DNA from: Drosophila pseudoobscura
Taxonomy: Eukaryota > Arthropoda > Insecta > Diptera > Drosophilidae
Reading direction: 5' to 3'
DNA: 64,000 nt
Assembly: GCF_009870125.1 (NCBI RefSeq)
Contig: NC_046679.1
Coordinates: 13,082,001 to 13,146,000, forward strand
Below the pieces are notes generated by a model. The model was not told the DNA's origin. It made no database searches and saw only the letters and a program-made list of their open reading frames with translations. Below, one piece after another: positions 35,124 through 47,200 of the stretch (positions are counted from its first letter, which is position 1; each line of letters begins with the position of its first letter). The position numbers and the translations under genes were made by a program.

Positions 35124-35983
35124 CCTGGCGATCCTGCTGCTGGGCTGGTCGAATTGCTACTGTTGAGTTCGGTGCGCATCCTTGCGCTATTTAAGGACAG
35201 CCCACTCGAAGGCATCGCCGCCATTTGCCCGAAACAGACAGCACTATGGCTATCTCCCTCTGCCGTTAGGATGCGCCAGGACGAGTCAGGCCCAATGCCA
35301 ATCTCATTTGAAAGCAGCGAGGCGTTTAATAGGCGTTGCCCTTGTCCTCTTCCGCATTCCAGGTAGCGGTGTGCCACCGATTATTATTACCCTTATCAGA
35401 CAGCAAGATTATGTCCGTTCCCTATCAAATGTTTGCAAAATTAAATTGTGTTTCAGCTTCTGCTTGTTTTTAATAATTGTATTTTTTTACCCTAACCAAA
35501 GAGTTAGTGATGATCATAAAGATATCAACTGAAACGCAGGGTTTCTCATTCGAAATGACATAGTTTGGCTATCAAAATACATAATATTAATTTAAAACCT
35601 TTTCGTTGATAGTATATTGACAAATATCAGTATCCCTTGAGCCTTATCATATATTAGTAATATATTTAATTCCGATTAAACAACTGAACCCAGAACGCTT
35701 AAGAAGAGAGTATCCATGCTTCGGTTGTCAAGAATCGTTTTCATCGTTTTTGTGGTTATCATTTGAGGTTGAGGCAGAATCAACCACCCAGCCCCTAATG
35801 AACACATCCGGCTGCCATGTTTTTCTTGTCTTTCCATACAATCCCAACCAATCCAGTCCTTTTCGATAAGAGAACAAGTTGAGCCTGATATATTTTGATG
35901 CGTGTATGTTTTGATTGACTCGTAAATTTGTTTTCACAACAGTTGCACTCACGAAACGAGTTTTGAGGCCCCGAGGGGTATGG
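35124..35983. other. Upstream region of the homeobox gene
   Basis: Non-coding. It holds the probable promoter of the homeobox gene near 35160-35200 and AT-rich spacer DNA. No other gene is supported. Confidence 0.5.
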
Positions 35984-36557
35984 AAAGTATCAATTACACT
36001 ATTCATTTCAGATTACCATTGGATAGTTAGCTTATGGGAAGCTACACAAGGAACAGACTCTCTTCTATCTATCTTGTTTAGGTTGCTTCTATAACACATC
36101 TTTTATAGCTTGCTATACTGGGGCTTATAAATATTGGTTGGGTTATTTTACCTATTGATTTATTGTTAAGTTTGAAAGAAAATGAAAAAATGTATTAAGA
36201 TTTAAGATTAGAGTTAATTAGTTTTTGCATCTTCCCAAAAATCTGATATTGGTAATTGAAAAGAGACAACTGCTTGGGCAATTATCCGAGAGTAGTATCT
36301 GCCAATTGTCATGTAATTGTCAACTAATTTGCTCTTTGCACAATCACGACCCTGAAATTAGTTGCGGAAACAGTTGGCAGATACCAAAACCATACACTAG
36401 AAGATCGTCCCTAACGATAGACCCCATCCGCTCTCGAACGTGGTGGCTCTGAGAGACCGGAACAATAGCCACGAGATGGCAAACAGATACAAAACAGTGG
36501 TTCCTTTTTTGTGCTGTGGTCCTGCGGTTATCCGGGGCTGATCGCAGCCGATTATGT
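35984..36557. repeat. Duplicated 3' flank of DUF229 copy 1
   Basis: 35984-36145 is similar to 41872-42035, starting AAAGTATCAATTA and including GGGGCTTATAAATATTG. 36375-36557 is almost identical to 43680-43863. The duplication that made copy 2 therefore included at least 0.6 kb downstream of the gene. Copy 3 lacks this flank, and a transposable-element fragment takes its place. Confidence 0.8.
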
Positions 36558-38811
36558 TTAACAGACACAGAACTTCTTTGCTTCTTTCACCTGAACGCAC
36601 CGCGACTGTGTTCCATAATAGTCCAACCGACTGATGCTGGGCACACTAGTGGATATTTTTTGGGTCTTGGGGTTCCATTCGGCAGAGGCCTCGAGGAAAC
36701 CGCCGCCAGGTGAAATGGATAGCTGGATCAAATAGACAGGTGAATTACCCTTCCTGTGAACGGACATTATTTTGTCAAGCTTCAGATGCCGACACTTCTG
36801 CGTGCCTTTTAGGGAGATCAGAAATTTATTTATGGCCTCCAATAGCTGCTCAGCCATCGTCTTGGCCATTTGATCTGTGGAAGAAACCTCCGTGAAGCCA
36901 CCACAGCTGCACCAATGGTCGTCGATGCCTGCGAGGGAACAGTTTCTGGACAAGGATACCGCTTGGAAGACGCTGTGACAGGTTGGACAGCCCTCGGGTC
37001 GGGGCAACTGTTCCGCGGGTGTGCCCAGCTCCAAGATGTGCTTGAGTGTGGCATGGATATCGTAGGGTGAAGTCAGCCGGTTCTTGTTTGCCTTCAAGTT
37101 GTCGAGGAACTCCGGATACTTGTCTCGGATCCATTTCGGGAGATGTATATAAATGACCGGCATCCGCTCCTCTAGAAAACCGTTGGCTAATTTACGTAGC
37201 AACCCGAATCGGGTGCCATGATCGCTGAAGAAGATGATGATGGTGTTCTGCATGATCCCATTGTGATCCAGGGTTCGCATGTACTTGACCATCCTGGCAT
37301 CCATGGCCGATGGCAAGGAAAAGTCGTTGTGGCTAAAGGAGTTGGTCCAGAACATGCCAAAGAAACTACGATTCTTGTGAACCTCTGTAAACTGCTCGGC
37401 CAAGTCGTAGATGTACTCAGCGGAAGACTTTCGTCCCAAACAGTATGGTAATTCCTTTTTATCCTTTTTCTGCAGTTCCTTCTCCAGGGCCAGGACCAGA
37501 GGGCGTCCATACACATCCGTGGGACGCCTCCGAAAGCCCTTCTTTTGATAGTCGAATGTCGAAATACTCGCCCAGTCCTCGGCGTAGGCGGTCGCATAGC
37601 CTTCTGCCTTAAATCTCTTCCAGATCATGGGACAGGCATCCAGGCCACCCACTGCGGTTGGTCGACACTTTGAATATGATCGGGTTTGATTGAAGCCTGT
37701 GAGAATTGCCATCAGATTGGGGAACGTATTGTCGCCCATCTACAGAACAGAAACCATCCATTAATCATCGAATCTATAATACTATACTGCGCTTTACAAC
37801 CTTATTATAACCCTGCAGCTCGTACCAAGGCTGTGCCCGAAAATACTTGTACGTCAAGGGCATGGTTAGCTCAAAGTTCATACGTGAAAGCGAATCGATA
37901 CCCCAGAGCAGGACGCTGGGCCTTTCCTCAGGAGATGATGAAGGAATTGGGTCTGGCTTCTGTGGATGTACGAAACTAAAGCCATCCTTTTGCAAGACTT
38001 TCGAACTGTATGGCCGACGGCATTCAGTTATCACTGCCTCTACGTCTGGAGGTACCACAAAATCCTGGGGGAACGTAACGCACGACAGCAACCTGCAGAA
38101 ATGATGCAGAAGGCATCCTTCGGATGCATAATTTTGTATGAATATATCTGCAGCACTCACTTGTACTTGTATTCAGCTATTGTCCGAACTTCTCTTAAGA
38201 TCTGCTTGTAGCAACATGCAGCATTGGGATAGTTTTTGTGCAGTTTGTAGGTCTGATCTTTTTCATTGTAGATGACCTTAAGCATGTCCGGGTCCTTATC
38301 ACACACTACATATCGTTTCCTGTGGTATATTTTTAAGATATTTCTAGAGAAGGGGTTTAGATATGGCATTTGACACTGAGGGGTATTCACAAAGAACTTT
38401 ATTTTTTTTTTCTCTGGCTGTACTGCTTTGGTGATCCTTGCTATCGATTGGTTATAGACTATGTTCTTAGTTGACTGTCCATTATCCGCGGTTGAGTATT
38501 CATTGCTCGTGGCTGAGGATTCGTTGGCCGTTTTTAAGTATATATTGGCCGTTTTAGAGTATTCATTGTCCGTGGTAGACTGTTTGGTAGAGATTACAGG
38601 AATCGCCTCTAAGTTGCTGAATGCGTCAACCGCTGTCGGAGTACCCAAAGTGCTGGCTTCTAGGTGAACTACTCCAGGACTCCAAGTGTAGAAAGCCAGA
38701 GTCACGAGCCCTACAAATATAAGCTTTAATTGTAGTATCCATGGTGCAGTTTTTTTCCTTGAGCGAATGCTCTACGTCAGTGGGAATTAGTTGTTATTTA
38801 GTGTTTTACAA
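36558..38811 (-). pseudogene. DUF229 copy 1 with disrupted 5' end
   Basis: Homologous to the intact copies. Exon 3 (37739-36558) and exon 2 (38092-37801) are open and well conserved, with a good GTGAGT donor on exon 1 at 38161. The 5' end is broken. The position of the start codon reads TTG (38811-38809) and is followed at once by TAA. A Tyr codon four further on has become TAA. There is a net 2-bp loss in the A-run near 38750. The conserved frame is bounded upstream by a TAG and has no ATG until Met in DPDMLKV, inside the ectodomain. Either this is a young pseudogene or it uses an upstream exon I cannot see. About 17 of the 393 exon-3 residues differ from copy 2. Confidence 0.7.
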
Positions 38812-39742
38812 GCTCTCGCCCATATCAACACATTTCCGTCACAAAAAATATGAAATAGTGGGAGCCGATACCAGAGAGGCATAACCGTACTATAGCTTCG
38901 ACAGTTACATAAAAACCAATAGCACTACGACCGTGCATTCCTCTCTCTGATTCTCTCTCGATTTAAAACCGTACTCATACAAATTAAGGATCAATACTTA
39001 CATAAATACTCGTAAATGCAATTTCTACCCAAGCGGAACATTTTAGTCAAACTATGTATAAAGACAGATTCAGGCACAGAATGGAATTTTTTTGATAATA
39101 TTCTCGTTTTACGCCAGGTCTTAATTTTGATAATAAGGTGAGACGCGAGAGGAGAGTCGATCATGACTAGATCACACTGCCTATCTGTCATATCATACAT
39201 ACATATGTACAATCATCACCCTATTCCTTGGAAAACATTTAAAAAGGTCAGAAGCGAAATATCCAATATAGTTTCATATAGTCGTAGTTTTTTTATAGTA
39301 TTAGTAATTTTTTCCAGATTTCATGTATCAAAAATAAAGTTAGCTCTCATCACATAATTCCCTTGAACTTCTGTAAGATCGAATACGTTTTTTCTCAAAA
39401 ATTTAATTGGTTTGTTAATTCTAAAAAAATTGTTTTCAACGCAAAGACAGAAACATCTCCCATCCCAACCCAAGGTTACGATAATAGATATGTATGCGCT
39501 TACATAATGTAAGTACATATTTAAACATACATACATACATATAGTACAACAGGTTTTCACATTACTCAAAAAGATTTGGTTAAGGTCAAACCCCTACATA
39601 CACTCAGAAAAAAATTAAATTTTTATGAATTTAGAATTTACATTGACAGAAATATTCGAATTTTAGGAAATTTATAGTTTTAAACTATGTATAAAAATAT
39701 TGAATTTAAATATGAAATATATTTGTTTTTGATATAAAAAAA
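38812..39742. repeat. Duplicated 5' flank of DUF229 copy 1
   Basis: Similar to the 5' flanks of copies 2 (46126-47180) and 3 (50046-51100), but clearly more diverged. Shared landmarks are TGATTCTCTCTCGATTTAAA, the stretch with GCAATTTCTACCCAAGCGGA, and TTTTTATGAATTTAGAATTT. Confidence 0.75.
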
Positions 39743-40720
39743 ACGAGGGGGAACGTTGTGAGTTGCTGCGGACACCGCAACTCTACAATTATACCCGATA
39801 CTAAGTCAGTATTGCTCTGCTCCGGCAGACGCCGCTAATATTAAACGACACGACAAAGAGTGCGTGCGAGAGAGACAGAAAATCAGTCTGAGCGTGACGT
39901 CGGGCGCTGCGTAGCCACTGCAAATTGATTTGTTCCTTTTGGCTATAAAAATGATCTGATCTGATCCAGATTCAGCAATCTAATAGATATGGTCATTATC
40001 TATGATTCTGCGTTTTTAGTTTTCTCAAATCTGCAATATTGTGGATGCAACAGATTTTCGTCCTTTGTGAGGGCGGATGGGGGTGGGGCGAAATTCTGAG
40101 ATATACGTTTTATAGTGACATCTTAAAGGAGTGTGTGTACCAAATTTGGTTACTCTAGCCTTAATAGTCTCTGAGATTTGTGGATGCCTCCGATTTTCGT
40201 CCTTTGCGGGGGCGGAAGGGGGTGTGGCGAAATTTTAACACAAAATGGTCAAGGTCCGATATCACAGGAGTGTGGATACCAAATTTGGTTGCTCTAGCTC
40301 TTATGGGATCTGAGATCCTTGAACTCATATTTTTCAATTGGCAAAACCGACCATAAAACCTGTGTGTTAGAGAGAGAAAGAGCGAGAAATAATGAAATTG
40401 TTTTCTTGATTCTGGCTATAATAATTATACGATCTGGTTCAGATTTTGCACTCTAGAAGATATAGTCATCTTCTACGATTCTGCGTTTTTAGTTTTCTCG
40501 TATCGTCGAAATTGTGGATGCCACAGATTTTCGCCCTTTGTGGGGGCGGAAGTGGGCGGGGAAAAATTTTAAATATTCTTGTAGCAGTGACATATCACAA
40601 AAGTCTGGATCCAAAACATCGTTGCTCTAGATCTTACAGTCTTTGAGCACTAGGCGCTGAAGGGGACGGACAGACGGACGGACGGACGGACAGACGGACG
40701 GACGGACAGACGGACAGAGC
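39743..40720 (+). mobile_element. DINE-like element, truncated copy
   Basis: Begins AACGAGGGGGAACGTTGTGAG and is collinear and almost identical with 42047-43030, up to the (GGAC/AGAC)n tract at 40664-40718, where the match ends. Non-coding, with an internal GTCY-type microsatellite as in DINE-1/INE-1 (Helitron-related) and mini-me elements of Drosophila. The family name is inferred from that architecture. Confidence 0.75.
40664..40718. repeat. (GGAC/AGAC)n core microsatellite
   Basis: Alternating GGAC and AGAC units within the element. The matching tract in the complete copy lies at 42969-43040. Confidence 0.9.
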
Positions 40721-41125
40721 CCCTGCTTGAAGGGCTCCCAGTGTGGGTGTGTTTGTTGCTGGTGATGTCCTGACTGTTCCTGCTCCGTCCGGCGCTGCCA
40801 ACGGTTCTCCCCCAGACCGATATCTTTTTTGGGAGTGGATAATACGTAAGCGCAACATCTTAAACTTTAAGATTCTCCCCCCTTATTATTTCCTATCGAA
40901 ATCAATTGACCCGTCAAAATGGCCTGGGCCTACAATTATGCACGAAATTCTTCATAAATAGTCTAAAATTACCGAAGCTGCTACTTAAAACCACTAAGGA
41001 GCCTTTTTCCATTCATTATAAGTGCCTCTTTCGATTTCTACGCTATCACTGTAACTGTAACCTTAGCTCTTCATAATTCTTCTATCTATAATCAAGACAT
41101 TTTTGTTCACAACTTTATCATTTAT
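40721..41125. other. Unassigned sequence between element fragments
   Basis: No intact frame. It may be an upstream part of the LINE that follows at 41126, since it joins it without a visible boundary. I cannot support this further. Confidence 0.35.
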
Positions 41126-41637
41126 AGAACGGATCGCCCATCATTTGCTGGTGGCGTTCTAATTGCAGTCAAAACGGATTTCTCATCTGAGTTTTTCCCA
41201 TCCAACAATATCTAATTGCAGTCAAAGTCCGTATTGGGACAGCATTTATCTACTTAACCCGCTCTTAAATTCATACCAGGTACTTAACCCACCTTTCTGC
41301 TTGTCATGGGGGACTATAACTTACCATTTCTTTCCTGGCTTTCTGATGACGCTCTAGCAACGGTAGCCAGAGTAAGTCCAATATCACTTCCTGAAGACAC
41401 TTCCCTTCAATGTGTCCGATCTAGTTGTACTGACATTTCTATGGAATCTAGTCATACAAGGTTTTTTCGAAGAACCAATTTCGCTGAGCTAATTCTCTCG
41501 AAAGTTGATTGGTCGTTTCTTCAATTATTACCGGAGATCGATGTAACTTTCGACTTGTTTTATAATACTATTTATTCCGCCCTTAATACATTTGTTCCGG
41601 AAATCACTGTATCTGATCCACTCCGGATCCCAACCCT
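41126..41637 (+). mobile_element. Degenerate Jockey-type LINE fragment (first copy)
   Basis: Frameshifted frames encode a piece of the endonuclease (GGVLIAVKTDFSSE) and of the linker before the reverse transcriptase (RTNFAELILSKVDWSFLQLL). This is the pattern of ORF2 in Jockey-clade non-LTR retrotransposons. It is collinear with 51895-52925 but has lost internal parts, including about 345 bp (equivalent to 52581-52925) after ATCACTGTATCTG. Not functional. Confidence 0.75.
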
Positions 41638-41871
41638 CCTACATGGATACAGTATTTTTATACCCGATACTCAAGAAGAGCATGGGGGTACGTTCGATTT
41701 GTGGGGAAAGTGGATATGTGTAACGCCAAGAAGAAAACGTTTCCGACCCCATAAAGTATATATATTCTTGATCAGCATCAATATCTGAGTCGATAGAGCC
41801 ATGTCTGTACGTCCGTTTGAAGCTAGTTCGCAGAGACTATAATAACTAGCCACGCTCCCTTTCGCTCCCAC
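41638..41871 (-). mobile_element. DINE-like element tail, reverse orientation
   Basis: The reverse complement of the 3' end of the complete element at 42047-43187 (TTTTTATACCCGATACTC start, AAGTATATATATTCTTGATC). It joins the LINE fragment at the same place as the pair at 52926-53160. Confidence 0.75.
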
Positions 41872-42046
41872 AAAGTATCAATTAAACTATTAATTTCAGA
41901 TTAGCATTGGATTAGCTTATAGGAAGCTACAGACGGAACAGACCCCCTTCTCTATCTATCTTATTTAGTTTGCTTCTATACAACTTCGTCTATGGGTTAC
42001 TATAATGGGGCTTATAAATATTGCATGGGTTACTTACCCAAAATAT
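41872..42046. repeat. Duplicated downstream flank of DUF229 copy 2 (distal part)
   Basis: Similar to 35984-36145 downstream of copy 1. It is separated from the rest of the copy 2 flank (43680-43863) by the inserted DINE-like element at 42047-43187 and 0.5 kb of AT-rich DNA. Confidence 0.75.
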
Positions 42047-43187
42047 AACGAGGGGGAACGTTGTGAGTTGCTGCGGACACCGCAACTCTACGGTTATACC
42101 CGATACTAAGTCAGTATGGCTCTCCTCCGGCAGACGCCGCTAATATTAAACGACACGACAAAGAGTGCGTGCGAGAGAGACAGAAAATCAGTCTGAGCGT
42201 GACGTCGGGCGCTGCGTAGCCACTGCAAATTGATTTGTTCCTTTTGGCTATAAAAATGATCTGATCTGATCCAGATTCAGCAATCTAATAGATATGGTCA
42301 TTATCTATGATTCTGCGTTTTTAGTTTTCTCAAATCTGCAATATTGTGGATGCAACAGATTTTCGTCCTTTGTGAGGGCGGATGGGGGTGGGGCGAAATT
42401 CTGAGATATACGTTTTATAGTGACATCTTAAAGGAGTGTGTGTACCAAATTTGGTTACTCTAGCCTTAATAGTCTCTGAGATTTGTGGATGCCTCAGATT
42501 TTCGTCCTTTGCGGGGGCGGAAGGGGGTGTGGCGAAATTTTAACACAAAATGGTCAAGGTCCGATATCACAGGAGTGTGGATACCAAATTTGGTTGCTCT
42601 AGCTCTTATGGGATCTGAGATCCTTGAACTCATATTTTTCAATTGGCAAAACCGACCATAAAACCTGTGTGTTAGAGAGAGAAAGAGCGAGAAATAATGA
42701 AATTGTTTTCTTGATTCTGGCTATAATAATTATACGATCTGGTTCAGATTTTGCACTCTAGAAGATATAGTCATCTTCTACGATTCTGCGTTTTTAGTTT
42801 TCTCGTATCGTCAAAATTGTGGATGCCACAGATTTTCGCCCTTTGTGGGGGCGGAAGTGGGCGGGGAAAAATTTTAAATATTCTTGTAGCAGTGACATAT
42901 CACAAAAGTCTGGATCCAAAACATCGTTGCTCTAGATCTTACAGTCTTTGAGCACTAGGCGCTGAAGGGGACGGACAGACGGACGGACGGACAGACGGAC
43001 GGACGGACGGACGGACAGACGGACAGACGGACAGACAGACATGGCTCAATCGACTCGGCTATTGATGCTGATCAAGAATATATATACTTTATGGGGTCGG
43101 AAACGATTCCTTCTGGACGTTACACACATCCACTTTTACCACAAATCTAATATACCCCAATACTCATTTTGAGTATCGGGTATAAAA
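42047..43187 (+). mobile_element. DINE-like element, complete copy
   Basis: A 1.14-kb non-coding element from AACGAGGGGGAACG to TTGAGTATCGGGTATAAAA. It has a GTCY-type microsatellite core at 42969-43040 and a conserved 3' tail (ATATATACTTTATGGGGTCGG). It is nearly identical to 39743-40720 over its first 980 bp. No target-site duplication is apparent, as expected for Helitron-type insertion. It sits in the duplicated flank of DUF229 copy 2. Confidence 0.8.
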
Positions 43188-43863
43188 ATCATTTCGTTTA
43201 AAACATTGTCATATACTTATTGGAAAATATGGCGATATCTTAGATTACAAAATACAATCAATTATACAATACAAAGAACTTTTGTCAGGGTATCTTAATT
43301 CTTGTCTAGATAAAATGGAATTGTTATTCCTCACAAGGGCCGGGGAAGGGTGTGAAGCCAGCGTTTGCAATAATAAATACTTTAATAAATTTAGTTTTAC
43401 GAATTAAACTATCAGAAGTTGAGTACTGTAATCAATATGAAACGATTCTTTTGAATACAGAGAGCATTTTAATCTTTCCTCCGAAGTACTCACGGTTAAA
43501 GTGCCATTGAGATAATAGAAAGTGAAAGAATTGGATTGATAACAAAGTGATTAGGTAGATTTTGTGGCTTCTGTGGCTACATATAACATAAACACTAGTT
43601 AACATACTTAGATAACAAAATTAAAAAATTAACTAAGATGTACGCCTATAATTAAGTAGATTGTGCATCTTCACAAGAGTTGGCAGATACCAAAACCATA
43701 CACTAGAAGATCGTCCCTAACGATAGACCCCATCCGCTCTCGAACGTGGTGGCTCTGAGAGACCGGAACAATAGCCACGAGATCCCAAACAGATACAAAA
43801 CAGTGGATCCTTTTTTGTGCTGTGGTCCTGCGTTTATACGGGGCTGATCGCAGCCGATTATGT
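43188..43863. other. Downstream flank of DUF229 copy 2
   Basis: AT-rich spacer, then from 43680 the near-identical counterpart of 36375-36557. This is the probable 3' UTR region of copy 2. No separate gene. Confidence 0.5.
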
Positions 43864-46125
43864 TTAACAGACACAGAACTTCTTTGCTTCTTTCACCTGA
43901 ACGCACCGCGACTGTGTTCCATAATAGTCCAACCGACTGATGCTGGGCACACTAGTGGATATTTTTTGGGTCTTGGGGTTCCATTCGGCAGAGGCCTCGA
44001 GGAAACCGCCGCCAGGTGAAATGGATAGCTGGATCAAATAGACAGATGAATTACCCTTCCTATGAACGGACATTATTTTGTCAAGCTTCAGATGCCGGCA
44101 CTTCTGCGTGCCTTTTAGGGAGATCAGAAATTGATTTATGGCCTCCACTAGCTGCTCAGCTATCGTCTTGGCCATTTGATCTGTGGAAGAAACCTCAGTG
44201 AAGCCACCACAGCTGCACCAATGGTCGTCGATGCCTGCGAGGGAACAGTTTCTGGACAAGGATACCGCTTGGAAGACGCTGTGACAGGTTGGACAGCCCT
44301 CGGGTCGGGGCAACTGTTCCGCGGGTGTGTCCAGCTCCAAGATGTGCTTGAGTGTGGCATGGATATCGTATGGTGAAGTCAGCCGGTTCTTGTTTGCCTT
44401 CAAGTTGTCCAGGAACTCCGGATATTTGTCCCGGATCCATTTCGGAAGACGTATATAAATAACCGGTAGCCGCTCCTCTAGAAAACCGCTGTCTAATTTA
44501 CGCAGCAACCCGAATCGGGTGCCATGATCGCTGAAGAAGATGATGATGGTGTTCTGCATGATCCCATTGTGATCCAGGGTTCGCATGTACTTGACCATCC
44601 TGGCATCCATGGCCGATGGCAAGGAAAAGTCGTTGTGGCTAAAGGAGTTGGTCCAGAACATGCCAAAGAAACTGCGATTTTTATGAACCTCTGTAAACTG
44701 CTCGGCCAAGTCGTAGATATACTCAGCGGAAGACTTTCGTCCCAAACAGTATGGAATGTCCTTTATATACTTTTTCTGCAGTTCCTTCTCCAGGGCCAGG
44801 ACCAGAGGGCGTCCATACACATCCGTGGGACGCGTGCGAAAGCCCTTCTTCAGATAGTCGAATGTCGAAATACTCGCCCAGTCCTCGGCGTAGGCGGTCG
44901 CATAGCCTTCTGCCTTAAATCTCTTCCAGATCATGGGACAGGCATCCAGGCCACCCACTGCGGTTGGTCGACACTTTGAATATGATCGGGTTTGATTGAA
45001 GCCTGTGAGAATTGCCATCAGATTGGGGAACGTATTGTCGCCCATCTACAGAACAGAAACCATCCATTAATCATCGAATCTATAATACTATACTGCGCTT
45101 TACAACCTTATTATAACCCTGCAGCTCGTACCAAGGCTGTGCCCGAAAATACTTGTACGTCAAGGGCATGGTTAGCTCAAAGTTCATACGTGAAAGCGAA
45201 TCGATACCCCAGAGCAGGACGCTGGGCCTTTCCTCAGGAGATGATGAAGGAATTGGGTCTGGCTTCTGTGGATGTACGAAACTAAAGCCATCCTTTTGCA
45301 AGACTTTCGAACTGTTATGCCGACGGCATTCAGTTATCACTGCCTCTACGTCTGGAGGTACCACAAAATCCTGGGGGAACGTAACGCACGACAGCAACCT
45401 GCAGAAATGATGCAGAAAGCATCCTTCGGATGCATAATTATGTATGAATATACCTTCAGCACATACTTGTACTTGGAGTCAGCTGTTGTCCGAACTCCTG
45501 CTCTTAAGATCTGCTTGTAGCAACATGTAGAATTGGTATCGCTTCTGTGCAGTTTGTAGGTCTGATCCTTTTCATTGTAGATGACCTTAAGCATGTCCGG
45601 GTCCTTATCACACACTACATATCGTTTCCTTTGGTATATGTTTAAGATATTTGTAGAGAAGGGGTTTAGATATGGCATTTGACACTGAGGGGTATTCACA
45701 AAGAACTTTATTCTTTTTGTCTCCGGCTGTAATGCTTCATTGGTCCTTGCTGTCGATTCGTTATAGACTATGTTCTTAGTTGACTGTCCATTATCCGCGG
45801 TTGAGTATTCATTGCTCGTGGCTGAGGATTCGTTGGCCGTTTTTAAGTATTTATTGGCCGTTTTAGAGTATTCATTGTCCGTGGTAGACTGTTGAAAAAC
45901 AGAGGTTACAGGAATCGCCTCCAAATTGATGAACCCCTTAACCGCTGTCTGAGTACCCAAAGTACTGGCCTCCAACTGAACTACTCCAGGACTCCAAGTG
46001 TACAAAGCCAGAGTCACGAGCCCTACAAATATAAGGCCAAACTGCAGTATCCATGGTGCAGAAGTTTTCTCCTTGAGCGAATGCTCGTCGTCAGTCGGAA
46101 TTAGTTGGTATTTAGTTTTTAACAT
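43864..46125 (-). CDS. DUF229 type II membrane protein, copy 2
   Basis: Minus-strand exons 46125-45467, 45398-45107 and 45045-43864; all junctions GT..AG (GTATGT and GTTGTA donors), phases agree, 710 aa. The order is a short cytosolic N-terminus, one membrane segment (about residues 29-47, LQFGLIFVGLVTLALYTW), a stalk of six 7-residue repeats of NEYSKTA type (about 81-122), then the DUF229 ectodomain. That domain belongs to the alkaline phosphatase/sulfatase superfamily: VLLWGIDSLSRMNF holds the Asp and the Ser/Thr at the nucleophile site, and FFSDHGTRFG the metal-binding Asp-His. The substrate is unknown. The ATG at 46125 gives the full N-terminus. Exon 3 differs from copy 3 by one residue. 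Confidence 0.85.
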
Positions 46126-47200
46126 GCCCTCGCCTCGCCCTTATCAACACATTTCCGTTACAATGAATATGAAATAATGCGAGCCGATATGTCCGAACTG
46201 TTCGCGTTGCGCTTCTTAGTACAACTGCTAGAATATTTATCTACCAGAGAGGGTTGAGCTTACTATCGCTTCGACAGCTACATAGAAACCATTAGCACTA
46301 CGACCGTGCATTCCTCTCTTTCTGTCTCTCTCTCTCTGATTCTCTCTCGATTTAAAACCGTTCTCAGAAAAATTAAGGATCGTGACCATAAACATTTTAA
46401 TCGCACGTTTTATATTCAAAGCTCAAAACAATACTTACATACATACTCGCAAATGCAATTTCTACCCAAGCGGAACCTTCCAGTCGAACTATAAAGTCTA
46501 AGTCAGGCACACAATGGAATTTGTTTGGGAATATGCTAATTTTTACACCACGTCTTAATTTAGGTAATAAGATGAGACGCGAGAGTGGAGTCGATCATGA
46601 CTGATCACACTGCCTGTCGGTCCTATCACTCTACGTACAATCACTCTACTATCATCACCCAATTCCATGGAAAACAATTTAAAAAAAGTCAGAAGCGTAA
46701 TATCAAGTATATTTTCATATACTCGTAGATAATTTTTTTGTAGTATTAGTAATTTTTTGTTCAGATAGCATGTATCAAAAATAAAGTTAGCTCTAATCAC
46801 ATAATTCACTTCCTCAGAAACTTAATTGGTTGATTGATTAGAAAAAAAAGGTTTTAACGCAAAGAAAGAAACATCTCCCATCCCAGCCCAAGGCTACGAT
46901 AATAGATATATATGTATATGATGTGAGTACATATACATACATACATACATTGCAACAGGTTTTCACATAACTCAAAAAGATTTGGCTAAGGTCGGGCTAC
47001 CTACCTACACTTAGAGAAAAATGGCATTTTTATGAATTTAGAATTTACATTGACCGAAATATCTGAATACGAAACACTTGAAACAAAATCATATATTTAA
47101 ATTTGTAGGTAATATATAGTTTTAATCTATATATGAAAATATTTAATTTAAATATGAAATATGTTTGCTTTTAATATAAAATATAATTCAATCAAATAAT
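46126..47200. repeat. Duplicated 5' flank of DUF229 copy 2
   Basis: Nearly identical to 50046-51110, upstream of copy 3, at an offset of about 3920 bp. It should contain the promoter. No TATA box is obvious near the start codon. Confidence 0.8.

Noticed and set aside
42969-43040. Regular short repeats considered as a CRISPR-like array
   Set aside because: Units are 4-bp GGAC/AGAC microsatellite with no spacers, inside a transposable element of a eukaryote.
44524-44979. Plus-strand open frame of 151 codons inside DUF229 copy 2 (and its twins in copies 1 and 3)
   Set aside because: Exactly antisense to the conserved exon 3. It repeats in every copy only because the underlying exon is duplicated, and its residues follow the reverse complement of the conserved frame.
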